From Rhodococcoides fascians NBRC 12155 = LMG 3623 (lineage in GTDB: Bacteria > Actinomycetota > Actinomycetes > Mycobacteriales > Mycobacteriaceae), in the NCBI RefSeq assembly GCF_001894785.1, contig NZ_BCWW01000012.1, positions 62,001 to 126,000 of the forward strand: a stretch of 64,000 nt of DNA, in the 5' to 3' direction. Under the pieces are notes generated by a model, which did not search any database, was not told the origin of the DNA, and saw nothing but the letters and a program-made list of their open reading frames with translations. Position 1 is the first letter of the stretch; each line of letters begins with the position of its first letter. Of this stretch, positions 17,920 to 27,150 are shown piece after piece. Position numbers and translations under genes: made by a program.

Positions 17920-19430
17920 AGTCCTGCCGCCTTTTTCGACTGGGAGAAGAGAACGTAGGTCATGGGCAGAGACAGCACGATCATGATCAACGCGTACGGA
18001 GCAGCCCCCGAGTAGTCGATCTCGCTGCTCAGCGACCAGAACTGCATCGACAGAGTGCGGGTTCCGGTCGGTGCCAGCAGCAATGTCGCGGTCAACTCGT
18101 TCACGATCCCCAAGAACACCAACGCACCGCCCGCTGCGGTGGCCGGCGCAGCCAATCTGAGAGTCACCCGAAAGAAACTCGACAGCGGTGACAGACCCAG
18201 CGACCGAGCCGCCTCGTCCAACCCGACGGGCGCCTGCGCGAGCCCCGCCCGCAGGTTGACCAATGCGCGTGGCAGGAAGAGCAATGCGTAGGCCGCGATC
18301 ACGACGACAACTGTTTGATACAGCGGATTTGCGTACCGAATGGCGACGGTGACGAACGCCAACGCAACCACGATGCCGGGCAACGAACTCGAGATGTAGG
18401 TACCGCCCTCGAGGACACGGCTGAACCGTCCGCGGTGGCGAATCGAGATCCACGCGACCGGGAACGCGAGTGCACACGTCATGACCGCACCGGCAATTCC
18501 GAACCCGAGCGTCTGCAGCAGCGCGGACGAGATTTCGTCCCACTCCCACACCGCGCTGCCGCCGACGACAAGCCACCGCAGAACACTGGCGATCGGGACT
18601 CCGAGAGACAGTGCGATCAACATCCCCAGGAAGACGAGCGCGATCGGCGAATACTGCCAACCGAGTTCTGCAGGCACGGCCGGGCGGGCTGCACCCGAGC
18701 CGATGCGGGCATACCTGGCACTGCCACGCACAACCGCTTCGATCACCAACAATGTGAGGCACAGCAATACCAGCACCCCGGCGAGCATGGTCGCCGCCGC
18801 TCCGTTGAACGTCGATTGATACTGCTCGAAAATCGCTGTAGTGAATGTGTCGAAGCGGATGAAGACGAAGGCACCGTATTCGGCGAGTAGGTGCAACGCG
18901 ACCAGAAGCGCGCCGCCGGCGATTGCCAGCCGCAGCTGCGGCACCACGACGCGAAAGAACACTGCCCACGGTCCGATTCCGAGTCCTCGCGCCGATTCCT
19001 CGACCGCGGGGTCGAGCCTGCGTAGCGTCGCGGCCACGGGAATGTAGACGAGAGGAAAATACGAGAGCGTTGCGATCAGAACGCCGCCGCGCAGCCCGCC
19101 GAGGGAAGGGATCGCCGTCACCCACGAGTAGCCGTTCACGAACGCCGGGACAGCCAGCGGCGCGGCAAGCAATACCGCCCACACCTTCGCTCCGAATACT
19201 CGTGTGCGCTCGACCAACCAAGCAGCCGCGACGCCGATTGCGACACAGATGGGCACCGTGATCACTACCAACATCACGGTGTTGGCCAACAATTCGCGGA
19301 CCCGCGATCGGAACAGCAGCGCCGACGCGGTGGCCCAGCCGGTGTCCACGCTCTCCACGATCACGTACCCGAGCGGGATGAGCGAGATCGCCACGACAAT
19401 CACTGCGGTGACAGCCAGAGGCAAGGGCAT
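17916..19430 (-). CDS. fbpB: Ferric iron ABC transporter, permease
   Basis: Inner-membrane permease, 504 residues, with two homologous halves of about six membrane helices each, the fused arrangement usual for FbpB/FutB. The binding-protein-dependent transport (EAA-type) loops can be seen as E-E-S-A-R-G-L-G-I-G-P-W in the first half and D-E-A-A-R-S-L-G-L-S-P-L in the second. They dock on FbpC. It lies 71 bp after fbpA on the same strand and overlaps fbpC by ATGA. No strong ribosome-binding site is visible before ATG 19430. Confidence 0.92.
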   Translation of the reverse strand: MPLPLAVTAVIVVAISLIPLGYVIVESVDTGWATASALLFRSRVRELLANTVMLVVITVPICVAIGVAAAWLVERTRVFGAKVWAVLLAAPLAVPAFVNGYSWVTAIPSLGGLRGGVLIATLSYFPLVYIPVAATLRRLDPAVEESARGLGIGPWAVFFRVVVPQLRLAIAGGALLVALHLLAEYGAFVFIRFDTFTTAIFEQYQSTFNGAAATMLAGVLVLLCLTLLVIEAVVRGSARYARIGSGAARPAVPAELGWQYSPIALVFLGMLIALSLGVPIASVLRWLVVGGSAVWEWDEISSALLQTLGFGIAGAVMTCALAFPVAWISIRHRGRFSRVLEGGTYISSSLPGIVVALAFVTVAIRYANPLYQTVVVVIAAYALLFLPRALVNLRAGLAQAPVGLDEAARSLGLSPLSSFFRVTLRLAAPATAAGGALVFLGIVNELTATLLLAPTGTRTLSMQFWSLSSEIDYSGAAPYALIMIVLSLPMTYVLFSQSKKAAGL

Positions 19431-19501
19431 ACGCGACCGGCCTGCTGGGCACCGCAGCGTGTGGGCCGGCCCCCGTTGTTCTCGACCGTTCGTCGTTGGA
19501 A

Positions 19502-20530
19502 TCAGAGCAAACCGGCTTCGGTCATGAGCTCGGTGACCTTCGGGCTGTTGAGCTTCGCCGGGTCCACCTGCGGGGCCTGCAGTTCGGTCAAGGGGACCAG
19601 ATCCGCGTTGGCCGCCACTTCGCTGCCCACCGAGTACTCGAACGACATCCCGTCCCGCAGAACTTCCTGACCCTTCGGTCCGGTGACGAACGCCAGGAAC
19701 TGCTGCGCTGCATCCTGTTTCGCGCTGGACTGCAGGACGCCGCCGCCGGAGACGCTGACAAATGCGCCGGGGTCTTCGTTCTTGAAGTAGTGCAGGGCGA
19801 CGTTACTGCTGTTCTCTCCGGTCTTGGCCTGATCGCCGAACCAGTAGTAGTGGTAGATCACGCCGCCCGGGATTTCTCCGGCGTTGACGGCTTTCATCAC
19901 CGTGCCGTTACCGTTGTAGGCGCGGACGTTGTTCTTCATCCCCTCCAACCAGGTGCGTGTAGCGTCCTCGCCTTTCAACTCGAGCAGCGCACTGACGATG
20001 GCTTGGAAATCGGCTCCCGACGGCGATGCTGCCCAGCGGTCCTTCCAGGCGGGGTCCTGCAGGTCCAGGAGTGAGGCCGGGAGCTGATCGGGGGTCAGCA
20101 TGTCCGTGTTGTAGGCGAACACGGTCGAGCGGGCGGCGATACCCGTCCACTTGCCGTTCGACGGGCGGTATTGGCTCGGAACCTGGGCCAGCACGGCCTG
20201 GTCGACGTCGGTGAACAGACCCGCGTTCTCGACGAGCGTCATCGCCGGAGAGTTCTCCGTGAGGAACACATCCGCTGGCGATCGGTCACCCTCCGCTACG
20301 AGTTGGTTGCCGAGTTCGGTATCGCTCCCTTGGCGCAGGTCGACCTCGATGCCGGTCTCCGAGGTGAACGCGTCGGCCCATTCTTTCGTCAGCGACTCGT
20401 GTTGGGCGTTGTAGACGGTGATCCGGTTGTCCCCGCCCGGGTCGGACTCAGCGCTCGAACACCCCGACACCGTCAACAGTGCCGCGGTCGCCAGTGCGAG
20501 GCCCGCCATCAGTTCGATCCGCTTGCTCAT
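19502..20530 (-). CDS. fbpA: Ferric iron-binding lipoprotein
   Basis: Extracytoplasmic Fe(III)-binding protein of the FbpA/FutA type, 342 residues. The lipoprotein signal peptide ends in L-T-V-S-G-C at residue 24. The mature protein begins with the family pattern N-R-I-T-V-Y-N-A-Q-H-E-S-L. The paired tyrosines typical of iron ligation are in I-Y-H-Y-Y-W-F near residue 230. ATG 20530 overlaps the stop of the ligase/acyltransferase gene (ATGA), so the two are translationally coupled. A second IdeR-like box lies 58 bp upstream, inside the end of that gene, allowing separate iron control of fbpABC. Confidence 0.92.
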   Translation of the reverse strand: MSKRIELMAGLALATAALLTVSGCSSAESDPGGDNRITVYNAQHESLTKEWADAFTSETGIEVDLRQGSDTELGNQLVAEGDRSPADVFLTENSPAMTLVENAGLFTDVDQAVLAQVPSQYRPSNGKWTGIAARSTVFAYNTDMLTPDQLPASLLDLQDPAWKDRWAASPSGADFQAIVSALLELKGEDATRTWLEGMKNNVRAYNGNGTVMKAVNAGEIPGGVIYHYYWFGDQAKTGENSSNVALHYFKNEDPGAFVSVSGGGVLQSSAKQDAAQQFLAFVTGPKGQEVLRDGMSFEYSVGSEVAANADLVPLTELQAPQVDPAKLNSPKVTELMTEAGLL

Positions 20531-23136
20531 CGTCCGTCCTTCGCATTTACCGGACCACCTCCGGTCGTCCCCGCCGCCATGGTACTTAGAGGATTGGCAA
20601 ACCTAATGCCCGGCCCTGTCCCGCTCCACGGTAGACGGGCGAGCACGAAGGTCGCGGCCTGCCAGTAGACAACCCCCACGACGATCGACAGGGCGAATGC
20701 TGTCCAGGGATGGTCGTCGCGCAGCGGTAGATAGACCTGAAAATGGGTCAGGTAGATGTAGAGTGACGCGCTTGCCAACACCCCCGCAACCCGGCCCACA
20801 ACTGCGGGACATGGGACGGATGTGAGCCACACCAGCAGGCAAAGTCCGACAATCACGATGACTTCTCGCTGGATGTCGCCGAAGAAGAACCCGGGAATCG
20901 ATAGCACGATTGCCGCGGTGACTCCCACTCGATGCCACACGGTCTGCGCCCGGGCGGCGGCCCAGCCGAGGGCGAACAACCAGAAGACAACCGCCGCGGT
21001 CAGAATGCGATTGCGGCTGTCGTCGATCTCGATCAATCCGTAACGGGTAACCAGGCCCAATGCCACCAACCCCATAGGAAACCAGAACGGGTGACTGCGT
21101 TCGAGACGTGCGACCGCCGGAACATAGAGCACAGCGGCGGCTACGAGGACGATGTACACAATCGCCTCGACGAACCAGTATCGCCATTCGACAGACCAAC
21201 CGTCCGGGCCGAAGATTCCGTTGAGCAGCAATGCACTGGTGATGCGGTAGTCCCCGGTCAGAGCGATGATGGCCCCGATCCACACCATGCTGGGGATGGC
21301 GATCCGAGCGACGCTGCGCACAGCATTGCGTGCGCGGGCGGTGCGATCGACCGCGCCGAGGTGGAAGCGGGCGAAGTTGTAGCCGGCGATTCCGAGAAGC
21401 ACGTGCGCCCCGCCGAGCACCGAAAACAGGTGTATGTGCGAGCCGGTGATCAGCACGATCGCAAGGGCGCGCAGCACAACGTTGGTCTCCACCCGTCGCC
21501 AGCCGCGGCGCAGGTGCGGTGCCTGAACGAAGTCCACGACTCGGGTGTTGTGCCAGTCCGCCGGGAGGTGACCGAGCAGCTCCTCCAGCCGAATGGACAT
21601 CCGCACATACGACAAAGAGTCACCGCCCAAGCTCACGAACGTGCTGTCGTCGTCGACCCTTGCGTGATGCAGGACCTCGGCATACATCGCTTTGACATCG
21701 GTGGTCTCGGGCTTTGTCGTCGTCGAGGTGGGCTGAACAGGGCCGGGCTTGCCTGCGAATTCCGCGACCGCTCGCGCATCGGGTTTGCCGGTGGAGGTGC
21801 GCGGCAGCTCATCGACGACACACACCCGAACTGCTGTTGCGGGAAGGCCGCTGAACTGTGCTGTCAAGCGTCGCACGTCGGCGACGTCAGCGTTCTCCGC
21901 GACGACGACGAGTTCGTCCGTGCCGTCGGTGCAGCACACGGTCAATCCCAGGTGTGCGAGCGCGGACTCGACGCGGTGCAGATCGATACGTAGACCGAAC
22001 ACTTTCGCGAAACGGCTGCGTCGGCCGACCACTTCGTACAGTCCATCGGCCGTTCGCCGGGCCAGGTCGCCTGTTCGCAGCTCGCCGGCGAGCGTGTCAC
22101 CCAGGCGCAAGTCGCCGGGGTCGTGTGCGTAGCCGAGCATGACGTTCGGCCCCGAATAGACGAGCTCACCCGTCCCGTCCGGGGCATCCGCGACCGGATC
22201 GAGCCGAAAGGACCCGTCGGGAATCGGCCGTCCGATGGAATGCGGATGAGCGGCGGCAAGATCCGGTGGCAGATACGCCATTCGGGCGGTCGCCTCCGTT
22301 TGCCCGTACATGACGAACAAGTCCCATCCCTGGCGTCGGCCCAGCTCGGCATACGTGCGGACGCGATCGGGCGACAGCTTTCCGCCGGCCTGCGTGACGT
22401 ACCGCAGGTCGTGAAGATTCAGCTGTTCGAACCCGATACGGTCGAGCAGATCGAAGGTGTACGGCACACCCGCGAAGGTGGAGGCGCGGTGGGTGCGCGC
22501 AAGGTCCCACAGTCGAGTATCTGTGACCGAAGAGTTGGTCAGAATCAAGGCGGCACCGCGCAGGAGGTGGCTGTGGACGACCGAAAGCCCATAGCAGTAG
22601 TGCATGGGTAGCGTGGTCACGGCACGGTCGGTGGGGCGGATGCCCAGGTATTCGGCAATCGACTCGGCGTTGGCCTGCACGTTGTCGTGCGAGAGACGGA
22701 CGAGTTTGGGTGATCCGGTCGAACCCGAGGTGCTCAGCAGCAACGCGAGATCAGGGTGCAGCTCATGTCTGGATTGTCGATCGAGTTCTTCGACGACTGT
22801 GTTGCCGTCGAGGGTGCGCACCACCACATCGGGCCGATATGTGTCGATGAGCCCGTCGAGATGGTCGGGATTGTCGTCCGAGGCCAGCAGTACGGGGTGT
22901 CCTGCACGCAGCGCCGCGAGGTAGGTGACGACGACCTCGACCTTGTTGGTGCCGGCGATCAGTACCAGACGACGGCCACGTCCAAGTCTGGCCGCCTGCC
23001 GGTCGATGCGCTCGTCCAGGTCGCGGTAGGTGATCGTCTCGTTCACCGATATCAGACCCGGTGCGTCACCGAATCTGCCCAAATCGTGCGCTAAGCGCAC
23101 ACTGGGGCGTTTCGGGCGGTTGAAGTCTCTGGGCAC
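20527..23136 (-). CDS. Adenylation-carrier-membrane acyltransferase fusion protein
   Basis: One 869-residue protein with three parts. Residues about 1-450 are an AMP-forming ligase: L-S-T-S-G-S-T-G-S-P-K (P-loop), M-Y-G-Q-T-E-A-T-A-R, G-E-L-R-T-G-D-L and a C-terminal lysine in T-S-T-G-K-P. Residues about 480-560 are a carrier domain with F-V-S-L-G-G-D-S-L-S, whose Ser takes phosphopantetheine. Residues about 565-850 are a hydrophobic acyltransferase-3 type domain of roughly ten helices. It presumably activates an acid, holds it as a thioester and passes it to an acceptor at the membrane. The GTG start lies 13 bp from an IdeR-like box and eight bases after TATAGACT, so the mRNA may be leaderless. 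Its overlap with fbpA ties it to iron. Confidence 0.85.
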   Translation of the reverse strand: MPRDFNRPKRPSVRLAHDLGRFGDAPGLISVNETITYRDLDERIDRQAARLGRGRRLVLIAGTNKVEVVVTYLAALRAGHPVLLASDDNPDHLDGLIDTYRPDVVVRTLDGNTVVEELDRQSRHELHPDLALLLSTSGSTGSPKLVRLSHDNVQANAESIAEYLGIRPTDRAVTTLPMHYCYGLSVVHSHLLRGAALILTNSSVTDTRLWDLARTHRASTFAGVPYTFDLLDRIGFEQLNLHDLRYVTQAGGKLSPDRVRTYAELGRRQGWDLFVMYGQTEATARMAYLPPDLAAAHPHSIGRPIPDGSFRLDPVADAPDGTGELVYSGPNVMLGYAHDPGDLRLGDTLAGELRTGDLARRTADGLYEVVGRRSRFAKVFGLRIDLHRVESALAHLGLTVCCTDGTDELVVVAENADVADVRRLTAQFSGLPATAVRVCVVDELPRTSTGKPDARAVAEFAGKPGPVQPTSTTTKPETTDVKAMYAEVLHHARVDDDSTFVSLGGDSLSYVRMSIRLEELLGHLPADWHNTRVVDFVQAPHLRRGWRRVETNVVLRALAIVLITGSHIHLFSVLGGAHVLLGIAGYNFARFHLGAVDRTARARNAVRSVARIAIPSMVWIGAIIALTGDYRITSALLLNGIFGPDGWSVEWRYWFVEAIVYIVLVAAAVLYVPAVARLERSHPFWFPMGLVALGLVTRYGLIEIDDSRNRILTAAVVFWLFALGWAAARAQTVWHRVGVTAAIVLSIPGFFFGDIQREVIVIVGLCLLVWLTSVPCPAVVGRVAGVLASASLYIYLTHFQVYLPLRDDHPWTAFALSIVVGVVYWQAATFVLARLPWSGTGPGIRFANPLSTMAAGTTGGGPVNAKDGR
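20588..20606 (-). promoter_or_regulatory. IdeR/DmdR-like iron box upstream of fbpA
   Basis: AGAGGATTGGCAAACCTAA matches 14 of 19 positions of the IdeR/DtxR consensus (TTAGGTTAG, then G or C, then CTAACCTAA). It lies inside the 3' end of the ligase/acyltransferase gene, 58 bp before the fbpA start. The position suggests an internal, iron-repressed promoter. The match is by eye. Confidence 0.55.
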
Positions 23137-23148
23137 CGAGCGAGTCTA

Positions 23149-23167
23149 TAAGGGCTGCCGAACCTAA
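23149..23167 (-). promoter_or_regulatory. IdeR/DmdR-like iron box at the iron operon promoter
   Basis: Read on the reverse strand, TTAGGTTCGGCAGCCCTTA matches 14 of 19 positions of the IdeR/DtxR consensus. It abuts a -10-like TATAGACT at 23150-23143, which is followed within eight bases by the GTG start. Iron-bound IdeR here would block the promoter. Confidence 0.65.
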
Positions 23168-23475
23168 CCTTCCGGCGACGAATACGACTCCGCGCCCGCG
23201 CGGACGAGCGTGGCTCGTCTGTCCACACACCGCTCGGACACAGATGATCGGGGTCAGCGACGCCTACTCGGCGGTCGATTCGGCAAGTCCGGTCCGATTG
23301 TCGCACCGTGGTCGATCTGATGATCGCCGACGGATCGACCGAGTATCGATGCGCCGCCCTTTGCTCACCCTCACGCTTCGATCGATGGCATGGAGGTGAC
23401 GCCACCGGGCGGTGGCGGGAACCGATCTGAGTCGGGCCGTAGCGGTTCCGCAGGCTGCGCGCGAGCGGGTGTCGG
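23168..23475. other. Gap between the iron operon and cadD
   Basis: A 7-bp hairpin (GACGAGC 23203-23209, GCTCGTC 23213-23219) is the only structure seen. No open frame with coding character is present. The cadD mRNA probably ends here. Confidence 0.4.
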
Positions 23476-24129
23476 TCATGACGCGGCGGCGATCAGCCGG
23501 GCGAGAACTCCGGATTCGAGGAGGATGAAGAGACCCAAGCCGATGAACACCGCTGGGACGAGCCAGTGCTCGACCCGTTCGAGAGTGTCGACGACCTTCC
23601 TGCGAGTGCCCAGCAGCCTGCCGGCGTAGCACCAGATCCCGACGCAGATCAGGAACACGGCGATGGTGACTGCGGTCTGTGGTGGACCGAGCGTCCGAAA
23701 GACCGGGGTGTAGACGGCGATGTTGTCGGCACCGTTGGCGATGGTGATGGCAGCAACGCCTGCCATTCCGGTGGCAGCGACCGGGGGTTCGTCCTCGTCG
23801 TCGCTGCGCAGCCAGCGGATCAGCGTCCAGAGCCCCAGCGACAGGGGCAGCACACCGAGTAGCCCGACCCATTCTTGCGGCACGATCACCAGTCCCAGAG
23901 CGGCGACGACGCTGGTCGCGACGAGGGTGATCAGGCCGAGGTACTGGCCGGTGACGATCTGCCACGCCCGCGGCCTACCCTGGCTGGCGGAGGCGACGAA
24001 CAGCACCGTCAGCACGACGATGTCGTCGATGTTGGTGCCGGCGAACATCGCCACTGCCGCGGCGATGGTGGTGATCACTGCCGCACCGGGCGTCGGTGAG
24101 GATGTAACCGGACGCCCCCGGTGCCGCAC
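23476..24129 (-). CDS. cadD: CadD-family cadmium resistance transporter
   Basis: Small membrane protein of the LysE/CadD superfamily linked to cadmium resistance. The protein has about 200-217 residues with six likely helices. The N-terminal motif A-G-T-N-I-D-D-I-V-V-L and the repeat I-A-N-G-A-D-N-I-A-V-Y are the paired polar motifs of the family. Between them lies a D-D-E-D-E-rich loop. Two starts are possible: GTG 24129 and GTG 24078 (V-I-T-T-I-A-A-A); neither has a good ribosome-binding site, and the shorter form keeps all homologous sequence. It is the last gene of the CmtR-like/ATPase/LspA/CadD unit on the reverse strand. Confidence 0.85.
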   Translation of the reverse strand: MRHRGRPVTSSPTPGAAVITTIAAAVAMFAGTNIDDIVVLTVLFVASASQGRPRAWQIVTGQYLGLITLVATSVVAALGLVIVPQEWVGLLGVLPLSLGLWTLIRWLRSDDEDEPPVAATGMAGVAAITIANGADNIAVYTPVFRTLGPPQTAVTIAVFLICVGIWCYAGRLLGTRRKVVDTLERVEHWLVPAVFIGLGLFILLESGVLARLIAAAS

Positions 24130-24172
24130 GCGACCGTCATGGAGGTCGATCGGATTCGAGGTCGGGGAGCAG

Positions 24173-24718
24173 TCATACGGATCGTTGCTCCGTGCCCGTG
24201 GGATCGACGCGGGTTCGGCCCTCCCGGAGCGACGCGAGGACGACCAGGACTACGCCGCATGTGAGGTAGGTGTCGGCGAGGTTGAAGGTGGGCCACCATC
24301 CGGTGTGGAAGTAGTCCGTCACGCGGCCGTCGGCAGCGCGGTCGATGACGTTGGCGGCCGCTCCGGCGACGACCGCCGACAGCCCCACCGTCCCGGTCAG
24401 TGAGCCGACGGGGACGGTGCGCCACGCGTACACGGCGATGGCGAGAGTGATGATGGCGGTGACCGCGATGATGACCCCTGGCGGCAGCCCGTTCCCGACG
24501 CTGAAGGCGACACCGCTGTTGTAGGCAAGCCTGAGTTGCAGCAACCCCAGTTCGATGACGCGGCCGTCGGAGAGTGCGCGGCGGGCGACGGGGTCGGCCG
24601 CGAGTGCCGCCGCGACGAGGACGGCGACGACGATCGCCAGGGTCCACCGGGATCGAGTCGCCGAGCGTCCCCCGGTCGAGACACCCGGCATCGGGCCCGA
24701 AGTGGGGTCTGGGCTCAT
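24173..24718 (-). CDS. lspA: Lipoprotein signal peptidase (copy 1)
   Basis: Membrane aspartic protease that removes signal peptides from diacylglyceryl-prolipoproteins; 181 residues, four helices. The catalytic aspartates are in A-N-V-I-D-R and F-N-L-A-D-T, and the conserved N-S-G-V-A-F-S loop is present. ATG 24718 overlaps the ATPase stop by ATGA, so it is tightly coupled to the metal pump. LspA genes in metal-resistance operons are known (for example pbrC in the Cupriavidus lead operon). A second, different copy sits at 46302-46820. Confidence 0.92.
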   Translation of the reverse strand: MSPDPTSGPMPGVSTGGRSATRSRWTLAIVVAVLVAAALAADPVARRALSDGRVIELGLLQLRLAYNSGVAFSVGNGLPPGVIIAVTAIITLAIAVYAWRTVPVGSLTGTVGLSAVVAGAAANVIDRAADGRVTDYFHTGWWPTFNLADTYLTCGVVLVVLASLREGRTRVDPTGTEQRSV

Positions 24719-26670
24719 GTCCAGGCCTCGGCTGCTGCCGGGGCAGGTGCGGGCACCGCTGCGGCGGACAGGGGGTGGGTGCGGCCGGCGCGGACTCCGT
24801 TGGCGATGACCACGATCTCGGCGAGTTCGTGCACCAGCACCACCGCGGCCAGGCCGAGGATTCCGAACAGGGCGAGCGGCATCAGCACGGTGATGATCGC
24901 CAGCGACAGCCCGACGTTCTGCAGCATGATGCGTCGGGATCGGCGCGCGTGGGCCAGGGCGTGCGGCAGGTGCCGCAGGTCCTCACCCATCAGGGCGACG
25001 TCGGCGGTCTCGATGGCCACGTCGGTGCCCATGGCGCCCATGGCGATACCGAGGTCGGCGGTGGCCAGTGCGGGGGCGTCGTTGACGCCGTCGCCGACCA
25101 TCGCGGTCGACCGGCGGCCCTTCAGGTCGCCGATGATGCGTGCTTTGTCCTCCGGTCGCAGATCCGCGTGGACCTCCTCGATGCCGACGTCGGCGGCCAG
25201 TGCGCGGGCGGTGCGTTCGTTGTCCCCGGTGAGCATCGCGACGTGGTACCCGTCGCGGCGGAGACCGGCGACGACTTCCGCGGCTTCGGGTCGCAGTTCG
25301 TCGCGGACCGCTATCGCGCCGAGGGTGCGGCCGTCCTGTTCGACGAGGACGGCGGTGGCTCCGGCGTGCTGCATCCGTTCCACGTCCGCGGCCAGCGGGC
25401 CGGGGTCGATCCACCCTGGTCGGCCGAGGCGGACGTCGTCGCCGCAGAGGCGGCCGGTGAGGCCGGCTCCGGTGACTGCGACGACGTCGTCGGCGGGTGT
25501 GTGGTCGTCGACGGCGGCGAGGATCGCCGCGGCCAGGGGGTGCTCGCTGCGCACTTCCAGCGCTGCGGCCACGGCGAGGACCTGTTCGCGGGTCGCACCG
25601 TCCGCGGTGGCGACGTCGATGACGACCGGCTTGTTGCGGGTCAGGGTGCCGGTCTTGTCGAGCGCGATCACGCGGATGCGGCCCAGCGCCTCAAGAGCTG
25701 AGCCTCCCTTGACCAGGACGCCGAGTTTGCTGGCGGCGCCGATCGCCGCGACGACGGTGACCGGGACGGCGATGGCCAGTGCGCACGGTGAGGCGGCGAC
25801 GAGGACGACCAGTGCGCGTTCGATCCATACCCGTGGTTCGCCGAGCAGGCTGCCCACGGCGGCGATGAGGGCGGCGGCGACCATGATTGCCGGCACCAGG
25901 GGCCTGGCGATCGTGTCGGCCAACCGCTGAGCCTCACCCTTGCGGGACTGCTCGGCCTCGACGATCCGGACGATCTTGGCCAGCGAGTTGTCCTCGGCAC
26001 GTGCGGAGACCTCCACCTCGAGAACGCCGGTTCCGTTGATCGCCCCGGCATACACGTCGTCGCCGGGCCCGGCCTCGACGGGCACCGATTCGCCGGTGAT
26101 CGCCGAGGTGTCGAGCGCGGTGGTGCCGCGGCGGATGGTGCCGTCGGTGGCGATGCGCTCGCCGGGCTTGACGATCATCATCTCCCCGAGCATCAACTCG
26201 GTCGGCGACACCGCCTGCTCGAGGCCGTCTCGTCGGACTGTGGCGGTGTCGGGAACCAGGGACAACAGTGCCCGTAGACCTCGCCGTGTGCGGGCGACCG
26301 CGTACTCCTCGAGGCCCTCGCTGATCGCGAACAAGAACGCGAGCATCGCGGCCTCGCCGACCTCACCAAGGATCACGGCACCGACCGCCGCGATGGTCAT
26401 CAGGGTGCCGACACCGATCTTGCCGCGCGCGAGCCGCCGAAGGGTCGACGGGACGAAGGTGTAGCCGGCGACGATCAACGCGAGTGATTCGAGCACCAGG
26501 GTCAGCCGATCAGGGCCGCCGATCCAGTCAATGATCAGCCCTGCCGCCAGCAGTGCACCGGCCACCGCGGCAGCTCGGATCTCGGTGATCTGCCACAGCT
26601 TGTCGGGTTCGTGCTCCTCGTCGCCGTCCAGGCGGGGTTCGTCGTGGCCGCAGCCGCATGCGTCGCTCAT
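24715..26670 (-). CDS. P1B-type heavy-metal ATPase with SPC motif (copy 1)
   Basis: Metal efflux ATPase of the inner membrane, 651 residues. There is no HMA domain; instead the N-terminus has M-S-D-A-C-G-C-G-H-D, a short Cys/His metal hook. The actuator loop T-G-E-S-V-P is present. The transport helix carries S-P-C (about residue 293) where Cd/Zn pumps have C-P-C. The phosphorylation site is D-K-T-G-T-L-T (about 337), the nucleotide-domain His is in S-E-H-P-L-A, and the hinge is G-D-G-V-N-D-A-P. A late helix carries H-E-L-A-E (about 611). SPC is typical of the P1B-4 (CtpD/CoaT) subgroup, whose members move Co2+, Fe2+ or other divalent metals. Overlaps with the CmtR-like and lspA genes suggest one operon. 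Confidence 0.9.
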   Translation of the reverse strand: MSDACGCGHDEPRLDGDEEHEPDKLWQITEIRAAAVAGALLAAGLIIDWIGGPDRLTLVLESLALIVAGYTFVPSTLRRLARGKIGVGTLMTIAAVGAVILGEVGEAAMLAFLFAISEGLEEYAVARTRRGLRALLSLVPDTATVRRDGLEQAVSPTELMLGEMMIVKPGERIATDGTIRRGTTALDTSAITGESVPVEAGPGDDVYAGAINGTGVLEVEVSARAEDNSLAKIVRIVEAEQSRKGEAQRLADTIARPLVPAIMVAAALIAAVGSLLGEPRVWIERALVVLVAASPCALAIAVPVTVVAAIGAASKLGVLVKGGSALEALGRIRVIALDKTGTLTRNKPVVIDVATADGATREQVLAVAAALEVRSEHPLAAAILAAVDDHTPADDVVAVTGAGLTGRLCGDDVRLGRPGWIDPGPLAADVERMQHAGATAVLVEQDGRTLGAIAVRDELRPEAAEVVAGLRRDGYHVAMLTGDNERTARALAADVGIEEVHADLRPEDKARIIGDLKGRRSTAMVGDGVNDAPALATADLGIAMGAMGTDVAIETADVALMGEDLRHLPHALAHARRSRRIMLQNVGLSLAIITVLMPLALFGILGLAAVVLVHELAEIVVIANGVRAGRTHPLSAAAVPAPAPAAAEAWT

Positions 26671-27047
26671 CCGGTCACCGCCGACCCGGCGGGCGCGGTG
26701 CCGTAAACCGGGCAGAGTGCCACCGCGTTCCCCGTGACGGCGAGGAGGGTCTCGGCCGAAGCGAGCAGGTCCAACAGTTCCGGCCGGACGAGGGAGTAGA
26801 ACACCTGCCGGCCCTGGGGGCGACCGACGACCAATCCGCAGTCCCGCAGGCACGCCATGTGCGCCGATACCGTCGACTGTGCCAGCCCCAGCTCGCTCAC
26901 CAGGTCCGCTACACGCACCTCCCTGCTGGCGAGACGGCGAACGATAGCCAACCGTGTCGCATCGGAAAGGCTGTGGAACAACGACACTGCCGCATCGAAA
27001 GTCGACGTGGAACCGCCGGGCAGGCGGCCATCCTTATTGATCGTCAT
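26667..27047 (-). CDS. ArsR-family metal sensor, CmtR-like
   Basis: Winged-helix repressor, 126 residues, starting at ATG 27047. The DNA-binding helix region is L-G-L-A-Q-S-T-V-S-A-H-M-A-C-L-R-D-C-G-L-V. Cys66 and Cys70 occupy the CxxxC positions that bind Cd/Pb in mycobacterial CmtR (Cys57/Cys61), and Cys112 in the tail corresponds to CmtR Cys102. It therefore probably senses cadmium or lead and releases its own operon. It overlaps the ATPase gene by ATGA. Upstream, 27048-27100 holds interrupted repeats of ATAGC/GCTAT that may be the operator. Confidence 0.88.
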   Translation of the reverse strand: MTINKDGRLPGGSTSTFDAAVSLFHSLSDATRLAIVRRLASREVRVADLVSELGLAQSTVSAHMACLRDCGLVVGRPQGRQVFYSLVRPELLDLLASAETLLAVTGNAVALCPVYGTAPAGSAVTG

Positions 27048-27150
27048 GCAACGATGATAGCATCTAAGCCCGGTATGATCGCTATGCGTGAATGCTCGGC
27101 CCCGGTCTCGTCGGCACGAGTCCGATCCTCGTCGTGCCGTACTGAGACAG

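Noticed and set aside
17920..19452. Long upstream extension of the fbpC frame
   Set aside because: It overlaps all of fbpB in another frame and is Arg-rich nonsense; ABC ATPase homology begins at ATG 17919.
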